Positions 1 through 5,442 of a stretch of DNA of 9,430 bases are shown here, in pieces. This DNA is from Planctomycetota bacterium (GTDB lineage Bacteria; Planctomycetota; Phycisphaerae; Sedimentisphaerales; SM23-30): assembly GCA_029573975.1 (NCBI GenBank), contig JAKQBU010000639.1:1-9430 (forward strand), in the 5' to 3' direction. Positions within the stretch are counted from its first letter, which is position 1. Every line of letters starts with the position of its first letter. The position numbers were made by a program, and so were the translations under genes. Under the pieces are notes generated by a model. The model ran no database searches. It was not told the DNA's origin and was given only the letters and a program-made list of their open reading frames with translations.

Positions 1-212
1 AAATCGCCGGTTTTGGCCTTCTCGACCAGCTTCCCGACAATTGCGGCCATATCTTTGGCGTTGACCGCTTTGAACAATGCCGCCCGGATTTTGGCGGCCC
101 GGCCCGCCAGCGGATTGCCTTGGCCCAGTTTATTACCCGGCGCGAAACGCCCGGTATTGTCCCGACCGCCGTTAGTGCCGTGAGTTGACGGAGATTCATG
201 TTGGGATGTCAT
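1..212 (-). CDS. Phage-associated 'GRFAPGN' (DUF5681-like) protein, partial
   Basis: This is a 5'-complete reading frame that runs off the left edge after about 70 codons. It starts at ATG 212-210, which overlaps the TGA of the preceding gene as ATGA and has GGAGG seven bases upstream. The visible protein begins MTSQHESPSTHGTNGG and continues with GRFAPGNKLGQGNPLAGRAA followed by a basic helical stretch (KIRAALFKAV) and a second helix ending KAKTGD. The GRF-PGN-GNP signature followed by an alanine-rich helix resembles the small DUF5681-type proteins found next to terminases in prophages; that family link is from memory. A DNA-binding or packaging accessory role is inference only. The coupling to the gene upstream and to the terminase operon is seen directly. 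Confidence 0.7.
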   Translation of the reverse strand, partial: MTSQHESPSTHGTNGGRDNTGRFAPGNKLGQGNPLAGRAAKIRAALFKAVNAKDMAAIVGKLVEKAKTGD

Positions 213-448
213 TGGTTATCCTCCGGATTTGGTACTGATTCAGTTTCTTCGAGCGGGTCTTTGACCTTATCGAGCATAGCATTCAATAACGGCTTATGCA
301 CCTTGAGCCATTCCCTCCCTTCTGGGGACAAAGTTGCCAGGCGTCTTTTGGCTTGTAACAGTTCATCATCCAGCCTCTCCATATAGGAGGGTTCCTTGGG
401 TTTGATCTTCGCCTCAAGGTTCTTAATACGCTTTTCATAGGATTTCAT
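209..448 (-). CDS. Short coiled-coil phage-operon protein, unknown function
   Basis: This encodes 79 residues, starting MKSYEKRIKNLEAKIKPKEPSYMERLDDELLQAKRR when split into its two helical runs. The heptad-like spacing of I, L and charged residues over residues 3-40 predicts a coiled coil. The C-terminus is acidic (ETESVPNPEDNQ). I chose ATG 448 because GGAGG lies eight bases upstream. The frame is open 12 codons further to a GTG at 484, but that GTG has no usable ribosome-binding site. Its TGA (211-209) overlaps the ATG of the next gene, so the two are translationally coupled. The gene sits between the terminase small subunit and the GRFAPGN protein. I do not recognise a family; a structural or packaging accessory role is a guess from context. 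Confidence 0.7.
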   Translation of the reverse strand: MKSYEKRIKNLEAKIKPKEPSYMERLDDELLQAKRRLATLSPEGREWLKVHKPLLNAMLDKVKDPLEETESVPNPEDNQ

Positions 449-506
449 TTTTGCTTCCTCCAGGATTTCCACCGGGTTTTTCACAGCCCACGAATCAAAT
501 TACGCC

Positions 507-520
507 CTCCCGAACGGGAG
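507..520 (-). repeat. Intercistronic hairpin, copy 1 (CTCCCG-NN-CGGGAG)
   Basis: A perfect 6-base inverted repeat (CTCCCG/CGGGAG around TT on the transcribed strand) lies about 20 bases after the terminase stop codon. It is followed by GGCG and no T-run, so it does not look like an intrinsic terminator. A near-identical hairpin, in the same orientation relative to transcription and at the same distance after a stop codon, lies at 3918-3931. A REP-like element or mRNA 3'-end protector is possible. Confidence 0.5.
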
Positions 521-539
521 CCGCTATTTCCTGTAGCGA

Positions 540-1031
540 TTAAATAGCCCTTTTACGCAAAATAGCCTCCGCAATGGGTGATACGCACTGCTGCGTGATC
601 CGCTCGACCGCCGCCTGCACCAACTCCGCCAGGTTACTGCCCGTTTCGTACTGCTGCCGGTATATGAAGTCACCCTCACTTTTCCCCAGTAATTCGCTGG
701 CCCGGAGCCGGTCCTGCATGGGCTTCGTTTCATCCCGCATAATCTCCGTCCAGAATCGCTGGCGAGCCTGCCGGTCGGCAACCAGTTCATCCTCCCGGTC
801 TTCCGCCCGTTCCAGCAGCGCCGCTTTTATGTGACTTTTTGTGACCAATCGCCGGCAGTATTCGTATGACAAGCCGGCCTTCTCCGCCGTGTTTTTTATG
901 TTGCCGTCCCACGCGGCTACAAACATCCGTTGTTTCTCCGTCTTGACTGAATACAAATCCGCGTCCACGCCGCCGCTGATGCCGTTTTTCTCCCCGGTTG
1001 GTGGTTTTGTACCAGTTGCCATTTTCTTCAT
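540..1031 (-). CDS. Phage terminase small subunit
   Basis: The product is 163 residues. The small subunit of a phage terminase binds the packaging-initiation site on viral DNA and hands it to the large ATPase/nuclease subunit. An N-terminal helix-turn-helix region (about residues 30-72) reads TEKQRMFVAAWDGNIKNTAEKAGLSYEYC when its consecutive parts are joined, the usual 'LT-KQ-FV--Y/W-GN---A---AG-S' opening of Terminase_2-type proteins. The middle carries the equally typical ADRQARQRFWTEIMRDE and RLRASELLGKSEGDF. The length suits the family. The start at ATG 1031 has AAAGGA seven bases upstream; a second ATG three codons in is less well placed. It begins 34 bases after the zinc-ribbon gene, so it probably shares its transcript. 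No large subunit is visible in the window. Confidence 0.88.
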   Translation of the reverse strand: MKKMATGTKPPTGEKNGISGGVDADLYSVKTEKQRMFVAAWDGNIKNTAEKAGLSYEYCRRLVTKSHIKAALLERAEDREDELVADRQARQRFWTEIMRDETKPMQDRLRASELLGKSEGDFIYRQQYETGSNLAELVQAAVERITQQCVSPIAEAILRKRAI

Positions 1032-1065
1032 TTTTCAATCCTTTATTGACAAGGGTTTATGAACG

Positions 1066-1506
1066 TCAAAATCTACTTAACTGTGGCGCAGCCAACCTAT
1101 TTTTCATCCGTCTTTGCCGGTAAGTGGCCAGCCGCCTTTTTTGAGTACATCTTTCGCAATACCGCCGCCGCTTTGCCAAGGGTCCCCCACACTCCGGGCA
1201 GGTTCGCATCGCCACCGTTTCCGTTACTTCCATCTTCCGGGCCGCCAGATACTTTTGCCGGGCCTCCAGCCGTTGCCGCTGTAGGTCCGGTTCTTCTTTC
1301 GGGCTGGGATTATCTGCCAGTGGTAAAACCACCTTCTCGAAGTACCGGCAGGGGCGCAGCTTGCCAGCCAGGAGACAGCGTTCCAGCGGTTTCGCCCGTT
1401 TCGGTTTATCTGGTTCGGTCAGAAACTCTACCAGGATTCCCAGACAGGAGCCGTCCTTGGTTTGATAATTGGCACAATCCCGCTGGGCAAAGGTGTGAGG
1501 GTTCAT
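1066..1506 (-). CDS. Phage-operon zinc-ribbon protein with two four-cysteine clusters
   Basis: The product is 146 residues. The start at ATG 1506 overlaps the upstream TGA as ATGA and follows a G-rich ribosome-binding site (AAAGGGGGTGG). The frame stays open 22 codons further up, but that extension lies across the preceding gene. Cysteines fall in two groups: C11, C21, C44 and C53 in an N-terminal domain (DCANYQTKDGSCLG, then CLLAGKLRPCRYF), and C103, C106, C117 and C120 in a C-terminal ribbon (CPECGGPLAKRRRYCERC). A basic tail (RRLATYRQRRMKNR) follows. Each group could bind one zinc. The two domains are joined by a charged helix (about 70-92). This looks like a nucleic-acid-binding accessory protein, and I recall similar proteins beside integrases and terminases in planctomycete islands. 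The exact role is unknown. Confidence 0.78.
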   Translation of the reverse strand: MNPHTFAQRDCANYQTKDGSCLGILVEFLTEPDKPKRAKPLERCLLAGKLRPCRYFEKVVLPLADNPSPKEEPDLQRQRLEARQKYLAARKMEVTETVAMRTCPECGGPLAKRRRYCERCTQKRRLATYRQRRMKNRLAAPQLSRF

Positions 1507-1718
1507 TTCCCACCCCCTTTCCGGGCCAGTTCCATGATCCGCTGCCGGGTGTCCACGTCCAGGCTGGGCCATACCCTGTTAAGCTGGGTAAGTTCCGGGT
1601 CCAATGGCAGATTTTCCCCCTGATTTTGGCAGTTTTTGGGCAGTTCCGCTTTTCTTGTTTTTGTAAGTCCTTGATTATTAACTGGATATGAATTTTTGGC
1701 AATGGACTGAAAATCCAT
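1503..1718 (-). CDS. Short protein beginning inside the attachment site
   Basis: The product is 71 residues. The C-terminal half (LTQLNRVWPSLDVDTRQRIMELARK) forms two amphipathic helices around a 'WPSL' turn. I associate that pattern with small proteins encoded just downstream of integrases in planctomycete mobile elements (family memory, not tested). Its TGA overlaps the next ATG as ATGA, with a good ribosome-binding site, which argues that it is translated. The start is less sure: the only in-frame ATG (1718) lies in the anticodon stem of the tRNA-Phe fragment, and no ribosome-binding site precedes it. A stop lies 13 codons further up. In the excised circular element the upstream sequence would differ, so the real 5' end may only exist in that form. 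An internal TTG start near 1604, after CAGGGGGAAA, is an alternative. Confidence 0.5.
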   Translation of the reverse strand: MDFQSIAKNSYPVNNQGLTKTRKAELPKNCQNQGENLPLDPELTQLNRVWPSLDVDTRQRIMELARKGGGK

Positions 1719-1748
1719 GTGTCGGCGGTTCGAATCCGCCTCTGCCCA
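1699..1748 (+). other. tRNA-Phe(GAA) 3' half; attachment site (element/chromosome border)
   Basis: The sequence contains an anticodon stem-loop ATGGA-CTGAAAA-TCCAT (anticodon GAA), a variable loop, a perfect T-arm GGCGG-TTCGAAT-CCGCC, and the acceptor 3' strand TCTGCCC with discriminator A at 1748. No CCA is encoded. The matching acceptor 5' strand and the D-arm are absent at the expected distance upstream, so this cannot be a working tRNA. A tRNA 3' half next to phage genes is the classic product of integration into a tRNA gene, here the copy distal to the intact tRNA. The fragment is also the border where the gene-dense element gives way to AT-rich DNA. Confidence 0.85.
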
Positions 1749-1857
1749 GTTCTTTTAAATCCTTGCAAGATAATAGCTTGTGGTGATTTTTTGTTTCAAA
1801 ATTTTCTTTAAAATCAGCCATTTTTACCCTGAGTTCGTCAAAAGTTTGTCAATTTGG

Positions 1858-2112
1858 TCATAAATTGGGACTGAATCTTTCGTACCTCTTCAAGATCACA
1901 ATTCTGGACCGAAAGATATGATCCAGGCGTTTTGTTTTGATAAACACGTACGGATTTCCTTCGTCGCTTTCTGCCTGAAGTTTCGCCAGAAGTGAAATGA
2001 TTTCTTCTGGCACAGTACGAAACAGGCAGTCAGCCTCAAAAGTTCTTCGATCCTTTGTTATTGGGGAGCCAGAGCTGTTTTGGATGTCAATATCGACTTT
2101 TGACGGTTCCGT
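1858..2112 (-). pseudogene. Tyrosine recombinase (integrase) remnant
   Basis: An 84-codon open stretch has no ATG and is closed by TAG upstream and TGA downstream. It contains TFEADCLFRTVPEEIISLL followed by AKLQAESDEGNPYVFIKTKR. This matches the segment between the first catalytic arginine and the HxxR box of planctomycete phage-type integrases as I remember them (R-T-[VL]-P-L-P-E-E...LL...LQ-E--EG-PYVF----R). The conserved 'PLP' is shortened. The catalytic Arg, HxxR and Tyr are not found in frame. Further down on the same strand, a short frame through 1821-1678 reads GRGGFEPPTHGFSVHCQ across the tRNA fragment, as integrase tails often do when the gene overlaps its own att site. Stops and frame changes separate the pieces, so the gene is dead. 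It lies right of the att site and so belongs to a different, older insertion. Confidence 0.5.
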
Positions 2113-2426
2113 CTATTGTAGCGTTGTATATGATTTTAGACGGCCAGACAAGCTGCCTATCAAAACTTTGGAGGATAGAATATTTGCTGTTTAGTAGATG
2201 CATATCGTTTTTCGGACGAGTACAGACTTCATACTATCAGTCATAAGATATTTCCAAATAAGGACATACTCACTATACTGCCTGGAGCTAGAACCTAAGT
2301 ATTTATGGATGTATAATCCGCTTGCAATTGTCCGGCCAATGGGTACATTATAAAGCTACTATGACCTTTCGCGGTGTATATCGTTCTTTTTAAAACATTG
2401 GTAGTATCAGGAAGCCTGCTAAGGAA
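2113..2426. other. AT-rich intergenic stretch, no gene supported
   Basis: No reading frame here has convincing protein character or a ribosome-binding site. Short open stretches on both strands are peppered with stops. The region holds a 7-base inverted repeat (CCGTCTA 2109-2115 / TAGACGG 2137-2143), a TATAAT hexamer at 2312-2317, and an imperfect dyad ATTG-T-CCGG-C-CAAT at 2327-2340. It is probably decayed mobile-element DNA plus the upstream control region of the export operon. Confidence 0.5.
2289..2354 (+). promoter_or_regulatory. Candidate promoter region for the export operon
   Basis: A perfect TATAAT lies at 2312-2317, but its -35 position (TAGAAC, 2289-2294) is poor. A second option is TTGCAA (2322-2327) with TACATT (2344-2349) at 16-base spacing. 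Either would start transcription 75-110 bases before the barrel gene. In AT-rich sequence such matches arise easily, so this is weak evidence. Confidence 0.25.
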
Positions 2427-2432
2427 ATGATT

Positions 2433-3902
2433 ATGGCAGCACGTAAAAGTTGTGCATGCAGCGGTTTTTTATCGGGAAGGAAATGGCAAGTTTTAATCCT
2501 GGGCATGTTGTTCGTGCTGGCGGTGGGTATCCCGGCTCAGGGCCAGCCGGCGGAACAGGTGCAGCGGGAGCGGATATTGGAGGAGCCCTGGCGTTTGCAG
2601 ATGGACCAGCAGGTTCCGGCGGCCAAACGGGTACTCCTGGATTACGGCGGCTGGTTTCGCAGCGGTTATTGGGCCTTGGATGAGGATGTGGTTCGCGATC
2701 CGGATCAGCCTGATACAGGCTATCATGCCTACCGCAGCCAGCAACTGCGACTCTGGGGCGATTTGAACATCGACCAGGCGCATGAATTTTACGCCCGTAT
2801 GAAGCTGGATTATTTCGACTGGAACCACGGCACGAGCTTCAATCACAATGACAGCGACTGGGTGGGGCCGAATCTGGAGCGTGGCTGGTATGATTTTTCT
2901 CTTTCCCGCGCCCTGAGGGCCTATGGGCAGCCGGCGGAAGATTACGATTTCGCTGTGCGGGTCGGCAGGCAGTATGTCGAGCTGGGAACGGGGCTAGCGC
3001 TGTCGGTGCCGCTGGATGCGGTGGTAGCCAGCGTGACGGTGGGCGATTGGAAGGTGACGGGACTGGGGGCGAAATCCATCTCAAGCACGTATGATATCGA
3101 CCGTACGGCCCCGGATCCCAAGGAGGACCGCTGCTACGGGGGTGCGCAGTTGAATTACAGCGGATGGCGGAATCATGAGCCGTTTGTTTATTATTTCCGC
3201 CAGAATGACCGGAACGGCGGCCAGGTGGATGACGGCCAGACTTTCGGGTATGACTCCCAATACGTGGGCGCCGGTTCCCGCGGACAGTTTTTCCATAAGG
3301 ACCTGGAGTACACCATCGAAGGGGTAGGCGAGTTCGGCCGGAGTTATGCTGACAGCCCGTATGTACCCGAAGAGGAAAACATCAAGGCCTGGGCTTTTGA
3401 CACCGAATTGCGTTATCTGATTCCCGAGCCGCACCGGTCGCAATTGTCCGTAGAATATCTGCTGACCTCCGGCGATCCGGACCGGTTGTTCAGTCCCACC
3501 AATACCCTCGGCGGCAACCAGGCCGGCACGGATGACTGGAGTTTTTCCGCATGGGGCTTCCGCAATACGGGCCTGGTGCTGGCGCCGCGTCTGAGCAATC
3601 TGGGTATGGTTGGTATGGGGGCGTCCACGTTTCCGTTCAACCAGCATCCCCAGTTCGAGGAGTTGAAAGTGGGCACGAATTTTTATGTGTATCACAAGCA
3701 GCAGGACCAGGCCGCCATTTCGGACGGCCTTTCCCTGCAGGAAGACCGTTATGTGGGCAGTGAACTTGATCTGTTCGTTAACTGGCGCATTACCAGTGAT
3801 ATTGCCTTGACCGTGCTGTATGGTATCTTCGGGCCGGGCGATGCGTTTGCCGACCAGAGCGACCGACAGTTGTTTTTCACCGGATTAACCCTGAATTTTT
3901 AG
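2433..3902 (+). CDS. Alginate-export-type outer-membrane beta-barrel protein
   Basis: The product is 489 residues. A signal peptide (RKWQVLILGMLFVLAVGIPA, cleavage near AQG-Q37) leads into a protein rich in alternating aromatic/polar beta strands, such as LRLWGDLNI, FYARMKLDYFDW and DFAVRVGRQYVELG. It ends RQLFFTGLTLNF, with the terminal phenylalanine typical of barrels inserted by BAM. The overall plan (LDYGGWFRSGYW, YRSQQLRLWGDL, then VGRQYVELGTGLAL) resembles the alginate-export family (AlgE-like, Alginate_exp), which forms an 18-strand polysaccharide channel. The substrate here is unknown. I chose ATG 2433 because AAGGA lies seven bases upstream; ATG 2427 is only one base from that site. 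It is the first gene of an operon with the lipoprotein (63-base gap) and the FecR protein. No alginate synthesis genes are present in the window. Confidence 0.75.
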   Translation: MAARKSCACSGFLSGRKWQVLILGMLFVLAVGIPAQGQPAEQVQRERILEEPWRLQMDQQVPAAKRVLLDYGGWFRSGYWALDEDVVRDPDQPDTGYHAYRSQQLRLWGDLNIDQAHEFYARMKLDYFDWNHGTSFNHNDSDWVGPNLERGWYDFSLSRALRAYGQPAEDYDFAVRVGRQYVELGTGLALSVPLDAVVASVTVGDWKVTGLGAKSISSTYDIDRTAPDPKEDRCYGGAQLNYSGWRNHEPFVYYFRQNDRNGGQVDDGQTFGYDSQYVGAGSRGQFFHKDLEYTIEGVGEFGRSYADSPYVPEEENIKAWAFDTELRYLIPEPHRSQLSVEYLLTSGDPDRLFSPTNTLGGNQAGTDDWSFSAWGFRNTGLVLAPRLSNLGMVGMGASTFPFNQHPQFEELKVGTNFYVYHKQQDQAAISDGLSLQEDRYVGSELDLFVNWRITSDIALTVLYGIFGPGDAFADQSDRQLFFTGLTLNF

Positions 3903-3914
3903 GCGGATGGGAAT

Positions 3915-3934
3915 GCTCTCCCGCGCGGGAGGGC
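3915..3934 (+). repeat. Intercistronic hairpin, copy 2 (perfect CTCCCGCGCGGGAG core)
   Basis: A 14-base perfect palindrome (3918-3931), extended by a T-G wobble and two further pairs, lies 16 bases after the barrel stop codon. No T-run follows, so it should not terminate transcription strongly. It may stabilise the upstream message or lower expression of the downstream genes. It matches the hairpin at 507-520 in sequence and in placement. An outer GGCGG (3902-3906) / CCGCC (3944-3948) pair could lengthen the structure. Confidence 0.5.
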
Positions 3935-3965
3935 GATTGGAAACCGCCGGATGAGATGAAAACCT

Positions 3966-4508
3966 ATGAAATACCTGCCATTTGTCTTTTTGCTGTTGCT
4001 TACCCTTGCGGGATTGTGCTCGTGCCAGTCCTCCTCGAAAATGCCGGAGGAGGCACTTGCCGTCCCGGCGGCAGAATCCGCCGACAAGGCCGGACGAGAT
4101 AGTGCGGAGCTGGCTTATGCCCTGGTGAATAAGACCTGGTGCAGCAATGATGAGGCTGCCTCGCTGGTTCTGCTGCTGGTGCACGGACAAGACACGTACG
4201 GTGATTTTGCCCAGCGGCGTAATGCCCTGGTGTCCGAGGGATTTATGTCGGCGGCGTGGAAGCTGGAGGCGGAGGAACCCGTCACCAAAGGCACGCTGGC
4301 CTATATGCTGTGCCGGGCGCTGGACATCAAGGGCGGATTGTTGCTGCGGCTGGCGCCCTGCCGCCGGTATGCCTATCGGGAAGCCGTTTATCAGGATTTG
4401 ATGGGGCGCGGCGGGGATAACGAACCGCTGACGGGGCCGGAAGTGGTGGGGATTATGAGCCGGGCCGGACAGCGGAAAGCCGGCCAGGTGCTGCAAAGGA
4501 ACCCTTGA
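3966..4508 (+). CDS. Lipoprotein with SLH-like C-terminal half
   Basis: The product is 180 residues. A lipoprotein signal (MKYLPFVFLLLLTLAGLCSC, lipobox LCS-C, acylated Cys20) predicts membrane anchoring, followed by a low-complexity linker (SSSKMPEEALAVPAAESADK). The C-terminal half contains EPVTKGTLAYMLCRALDIKGG (in two consecutive parts) and later EPLTGPEVVGIMSRAG. Both resemble the 'i-TR-E-a-ml-Ra' helix of S-layer homology domains, and I recall similar 'LTKG..AYMLCRALDIKGG' proteins beside FecR-domain genes in planctomycetes. An SLH-type domain might hold a cell-surface polymer, but that is inference. Further cysteines (WCSND, MLCRAL, APCRRY) may form disulfides. The ribosome-binding site is weak (GATGAG), so translation may depend on the upstream gene. 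It ends 27 bases before the FecR start. Confidence 0.65.
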   Translation: MKYLPFVFLLLLTLAGLCSCQSSSKMPEEALAVPAAESADKAGRDSAELAYALVNKTWCSNDEAASLVLLLVHGQDTYGDFAQRRNALVSEGFMSAAWKLEAEEPVTKGTLAYMLCRALDIKGGLLLRLAPCRRYAYREAVYQDLMGRGGDNEPLTGPEVVGIMSRAGQRKAGQVLQRNP

Positions 4509-4529
4509 TGGCTTGATTTTGCCAAGGAG
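4503..4529 (+). promoter_or_regulatory. Hairpin able to mask the FecR ribosome-binding site
   Basis: CCTT (4503-4506) can pair with AAGG (4524-4527), and GGC (4510-4512) with GCC (4521-4523), leaving a GAT bulge and an 8-base loop. The AAGG is part of the AAGGAG ribosome-binding site (4524-4529). The lipoprotein stop TGA (4506-4508) lies in the 5' arm and bulge. A ribosome finishing the lipoprotein would open the fold, which would couple translation of the two genes. The pairing is seen in the sequence; its function is inferred and the stem is short. Confidence 0.35.
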
Positions 4530-4538
4530 AAATATGTG

Positions 4539-5432
4539 ATGCTGGATTATTCACTGATCAATTTACAACGGCTGGTTCGTCCAGTTCTATCCATGGCTCT
4601 GGTTTTATTGCTGCACCCGCCGGTATGGTCCCAGGCTGCACCAGCGGCGGATACTCCCTCAACACCGCCTGCGAACGCGGCAGAGGATCCGAATCTGCCG
4701 GAACCGGCCATCGAAGCGGCGGCGAATGAGGAAGCGTTTATTTCCGATGTGCAAGGCGCCTCGGTGCAGGTCAGCCTGGATAACGGCAAGACCTGGCAGA
4801 AAGCGGTGAAGGGAATGAAAGTGGGGAAAGACGGCGCCATCCGTACCGGCTTTGCCAGCTCTTGTGAAGTGAGCTTCGGCAGCCGTGCCGTGGTGCAGAT
4901 TCAAGCCCTGTCTTCGATAAAAGTGGCTGATTACCAAACTTCCGCCACCACAGCCAAGGTTCGCACCAATCTGCAATATGGCGCGGTACGCTGCGGTGTG
5001 GAAAAAGGGCGTATCAAGGCAGATACAACCATTAGTACTCCAGTAGCGGCCATTGCCATTCGCGGCACCATTACCTTTTTGTCGTATGATCCGGGAACGC
5101 AGCGGTGCCTGCTGGGCGTTGATGAGGACGGCCCCGCCCTGGCCACCAATGCCGCGGGACAATATATCCTGTACGAAGGCATGCGAACCAATGAAACACT
5201 CAGCCGGTTTCTGCGGATGGCCATCTTTAACCGGATCAGTTGGGTGAACGGCAATTACAAGCTGGGCGACCTCAGTGAAACGGAGGCACAGGCCATATCG
5301 TATCAGACCAATGATGAATCGGTGATTGAACCTACGGAAGGCGCCAGGCAATACAGCGATCCCAAATCGATCGATGCCCAACAGGTTCCCGAGTCCATCA
5401 TCAGCCACTGCCCGGGCGGCGTCTGCGACTAA
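4539..5432 (+). CDS. Secreted FecR-domain protein
   Basis: The product is 297 residues. The N-terminus has a hydrophobic segment (VLSMALVLLLHPPVWSQA, cleavage probably after SQA) and a Pro/Ala-rich linker. The FecR domain follows at about residues 65-180: VQGASVQVSLDNGKTWQKA, then GMKVGKDGAIRTGFASSCEV, FGSRAVVQIQALSSIKV, a paired-strand section, and STPVAAIAIRGTITFLSYD (the usual 'TP-a--avRGT-f' close). It lacks the N-terminal cytoplasmic region of classical FecR anti-sigma regulators. No TonB receptor or ECF sigma gene is near, so iron signalling is unlikely; a sensory or polymer-binding periplasmic role is inferred. The C-terminus ends HCPGGVCD, a likely disulfide. I chose ATG 4539 (AAGGAG nine bases upstream) over GTG 4536 just before it. 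It is the last gene of the operon. Confidence 0.75.
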   Translation: MLDYSLINLQRLVRPVLSMALVLLLHPPVWSQAAPAADTPSTPPANAAEDPNLPEPAIEAAANEEAFISDVQGASVQVSLDNGKTWQKAVKGMKVGKDGAIRTGFASSCEVSFGSRAVVQIQALSSIKVADYQTSATTAKVRTNLQYGAVRCGVEKGRIKADTTISTPVAAIAIRGTITFLSYDPGTQRCLLGVDEDGPALATNAAGQYILYEGMRTNETLSRFLRMAIFNRISWVNGNYKLGDLSETEAQAISYQTNDESVIEPTEGARQYSDPKSIDAQQVPESIISHCPGGVCD

Positions 5433-5442
5433 AGATTATTGT

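Larger units (their letters stand above)
1..1748. mobile_element. Right end of a tRNA-Phe-integrated prophage or phage satellite (left end outside window)
   Basis: A block of five short, tightly packed minus-strand genes includes a phage terminase small subunit and ends exactly at a 3' fragment of tRNA-Phe. Elements that use tyrosine integrases commonly insert in tRNA 3' ends and leave such a fragment at the far border. Because the fragment reads left to right and lacks its 5' half, the inserted DNA must lie to its left and the intact tRNA beyond the left edge. No integrase, large terminase, portal or capsid gene is visible here, so a full prophage and a packaging-parasite satellite cannot be told apart. 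Confidence 0.62.

Noticed and set aside
1059..1691. A 210-codon plus-strand frame opposite the zinc-ribbon and small genes
   Set aside because: It is Pro/Ser-rich low-complexity antisense translation, has no ribosome-binding site, and conflicts with coupled genes on the other strand.
1638..1748. Intact tRNA with an intron: GGGCAG at 1638-1643 could pair with CTGCCC at 1742-1747
   Set aside because: No D-arm can be drawn in the ~58 bases between, and the extra sequence is not placed like a known tRNA intron. A 3' fragment is simpler.
1406..1768. A 120-codon minus-strand frame reading GQRRIRTADTWIFSP through the tRNA fragment
   Set aside because: That peptide is what antisense translation of a tRNA T-arm and anticodon arm gives. 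The rest overlaps the small ORF and zinc-ribbon gene in another frame, with no ribosome-binding site.
2102..2143. Small inverted repeats GACGG-TT-CCGTC and CCGTCTA/TAGACGG as a terminator or mobile-element end
   Set aside because: There is no T-run, no target-site duplication, and the lengths are expected by chance in a window of this size.
1997..2246. Two 60-65 codon plus-strand frames in the AT-rich gap
   Set aside because: They run antisense to the integrase remnant, have no ribosome-binding site, and show no protein-like pattern.
2191..2355. A minus-strand stretch reading LYIHKYLGSSSRQYSEYVLIW, faintly like the N-terminus of planctomycete integrases (LGxxxSxxSRxxY...W)
   Set aside because: The match is short and the frame has no start. 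The distance to the catalytic remnant would require a large internal deletion. It is too weak to annotate.
3885..4496. A 203-codon minus-strand frame opposite the lipoprotein
   Set aside because: The plus-strand gene has a lipobox and SLH-like motifs. The minus frame is His/Gln/Arg-rich without any recognisable feature.
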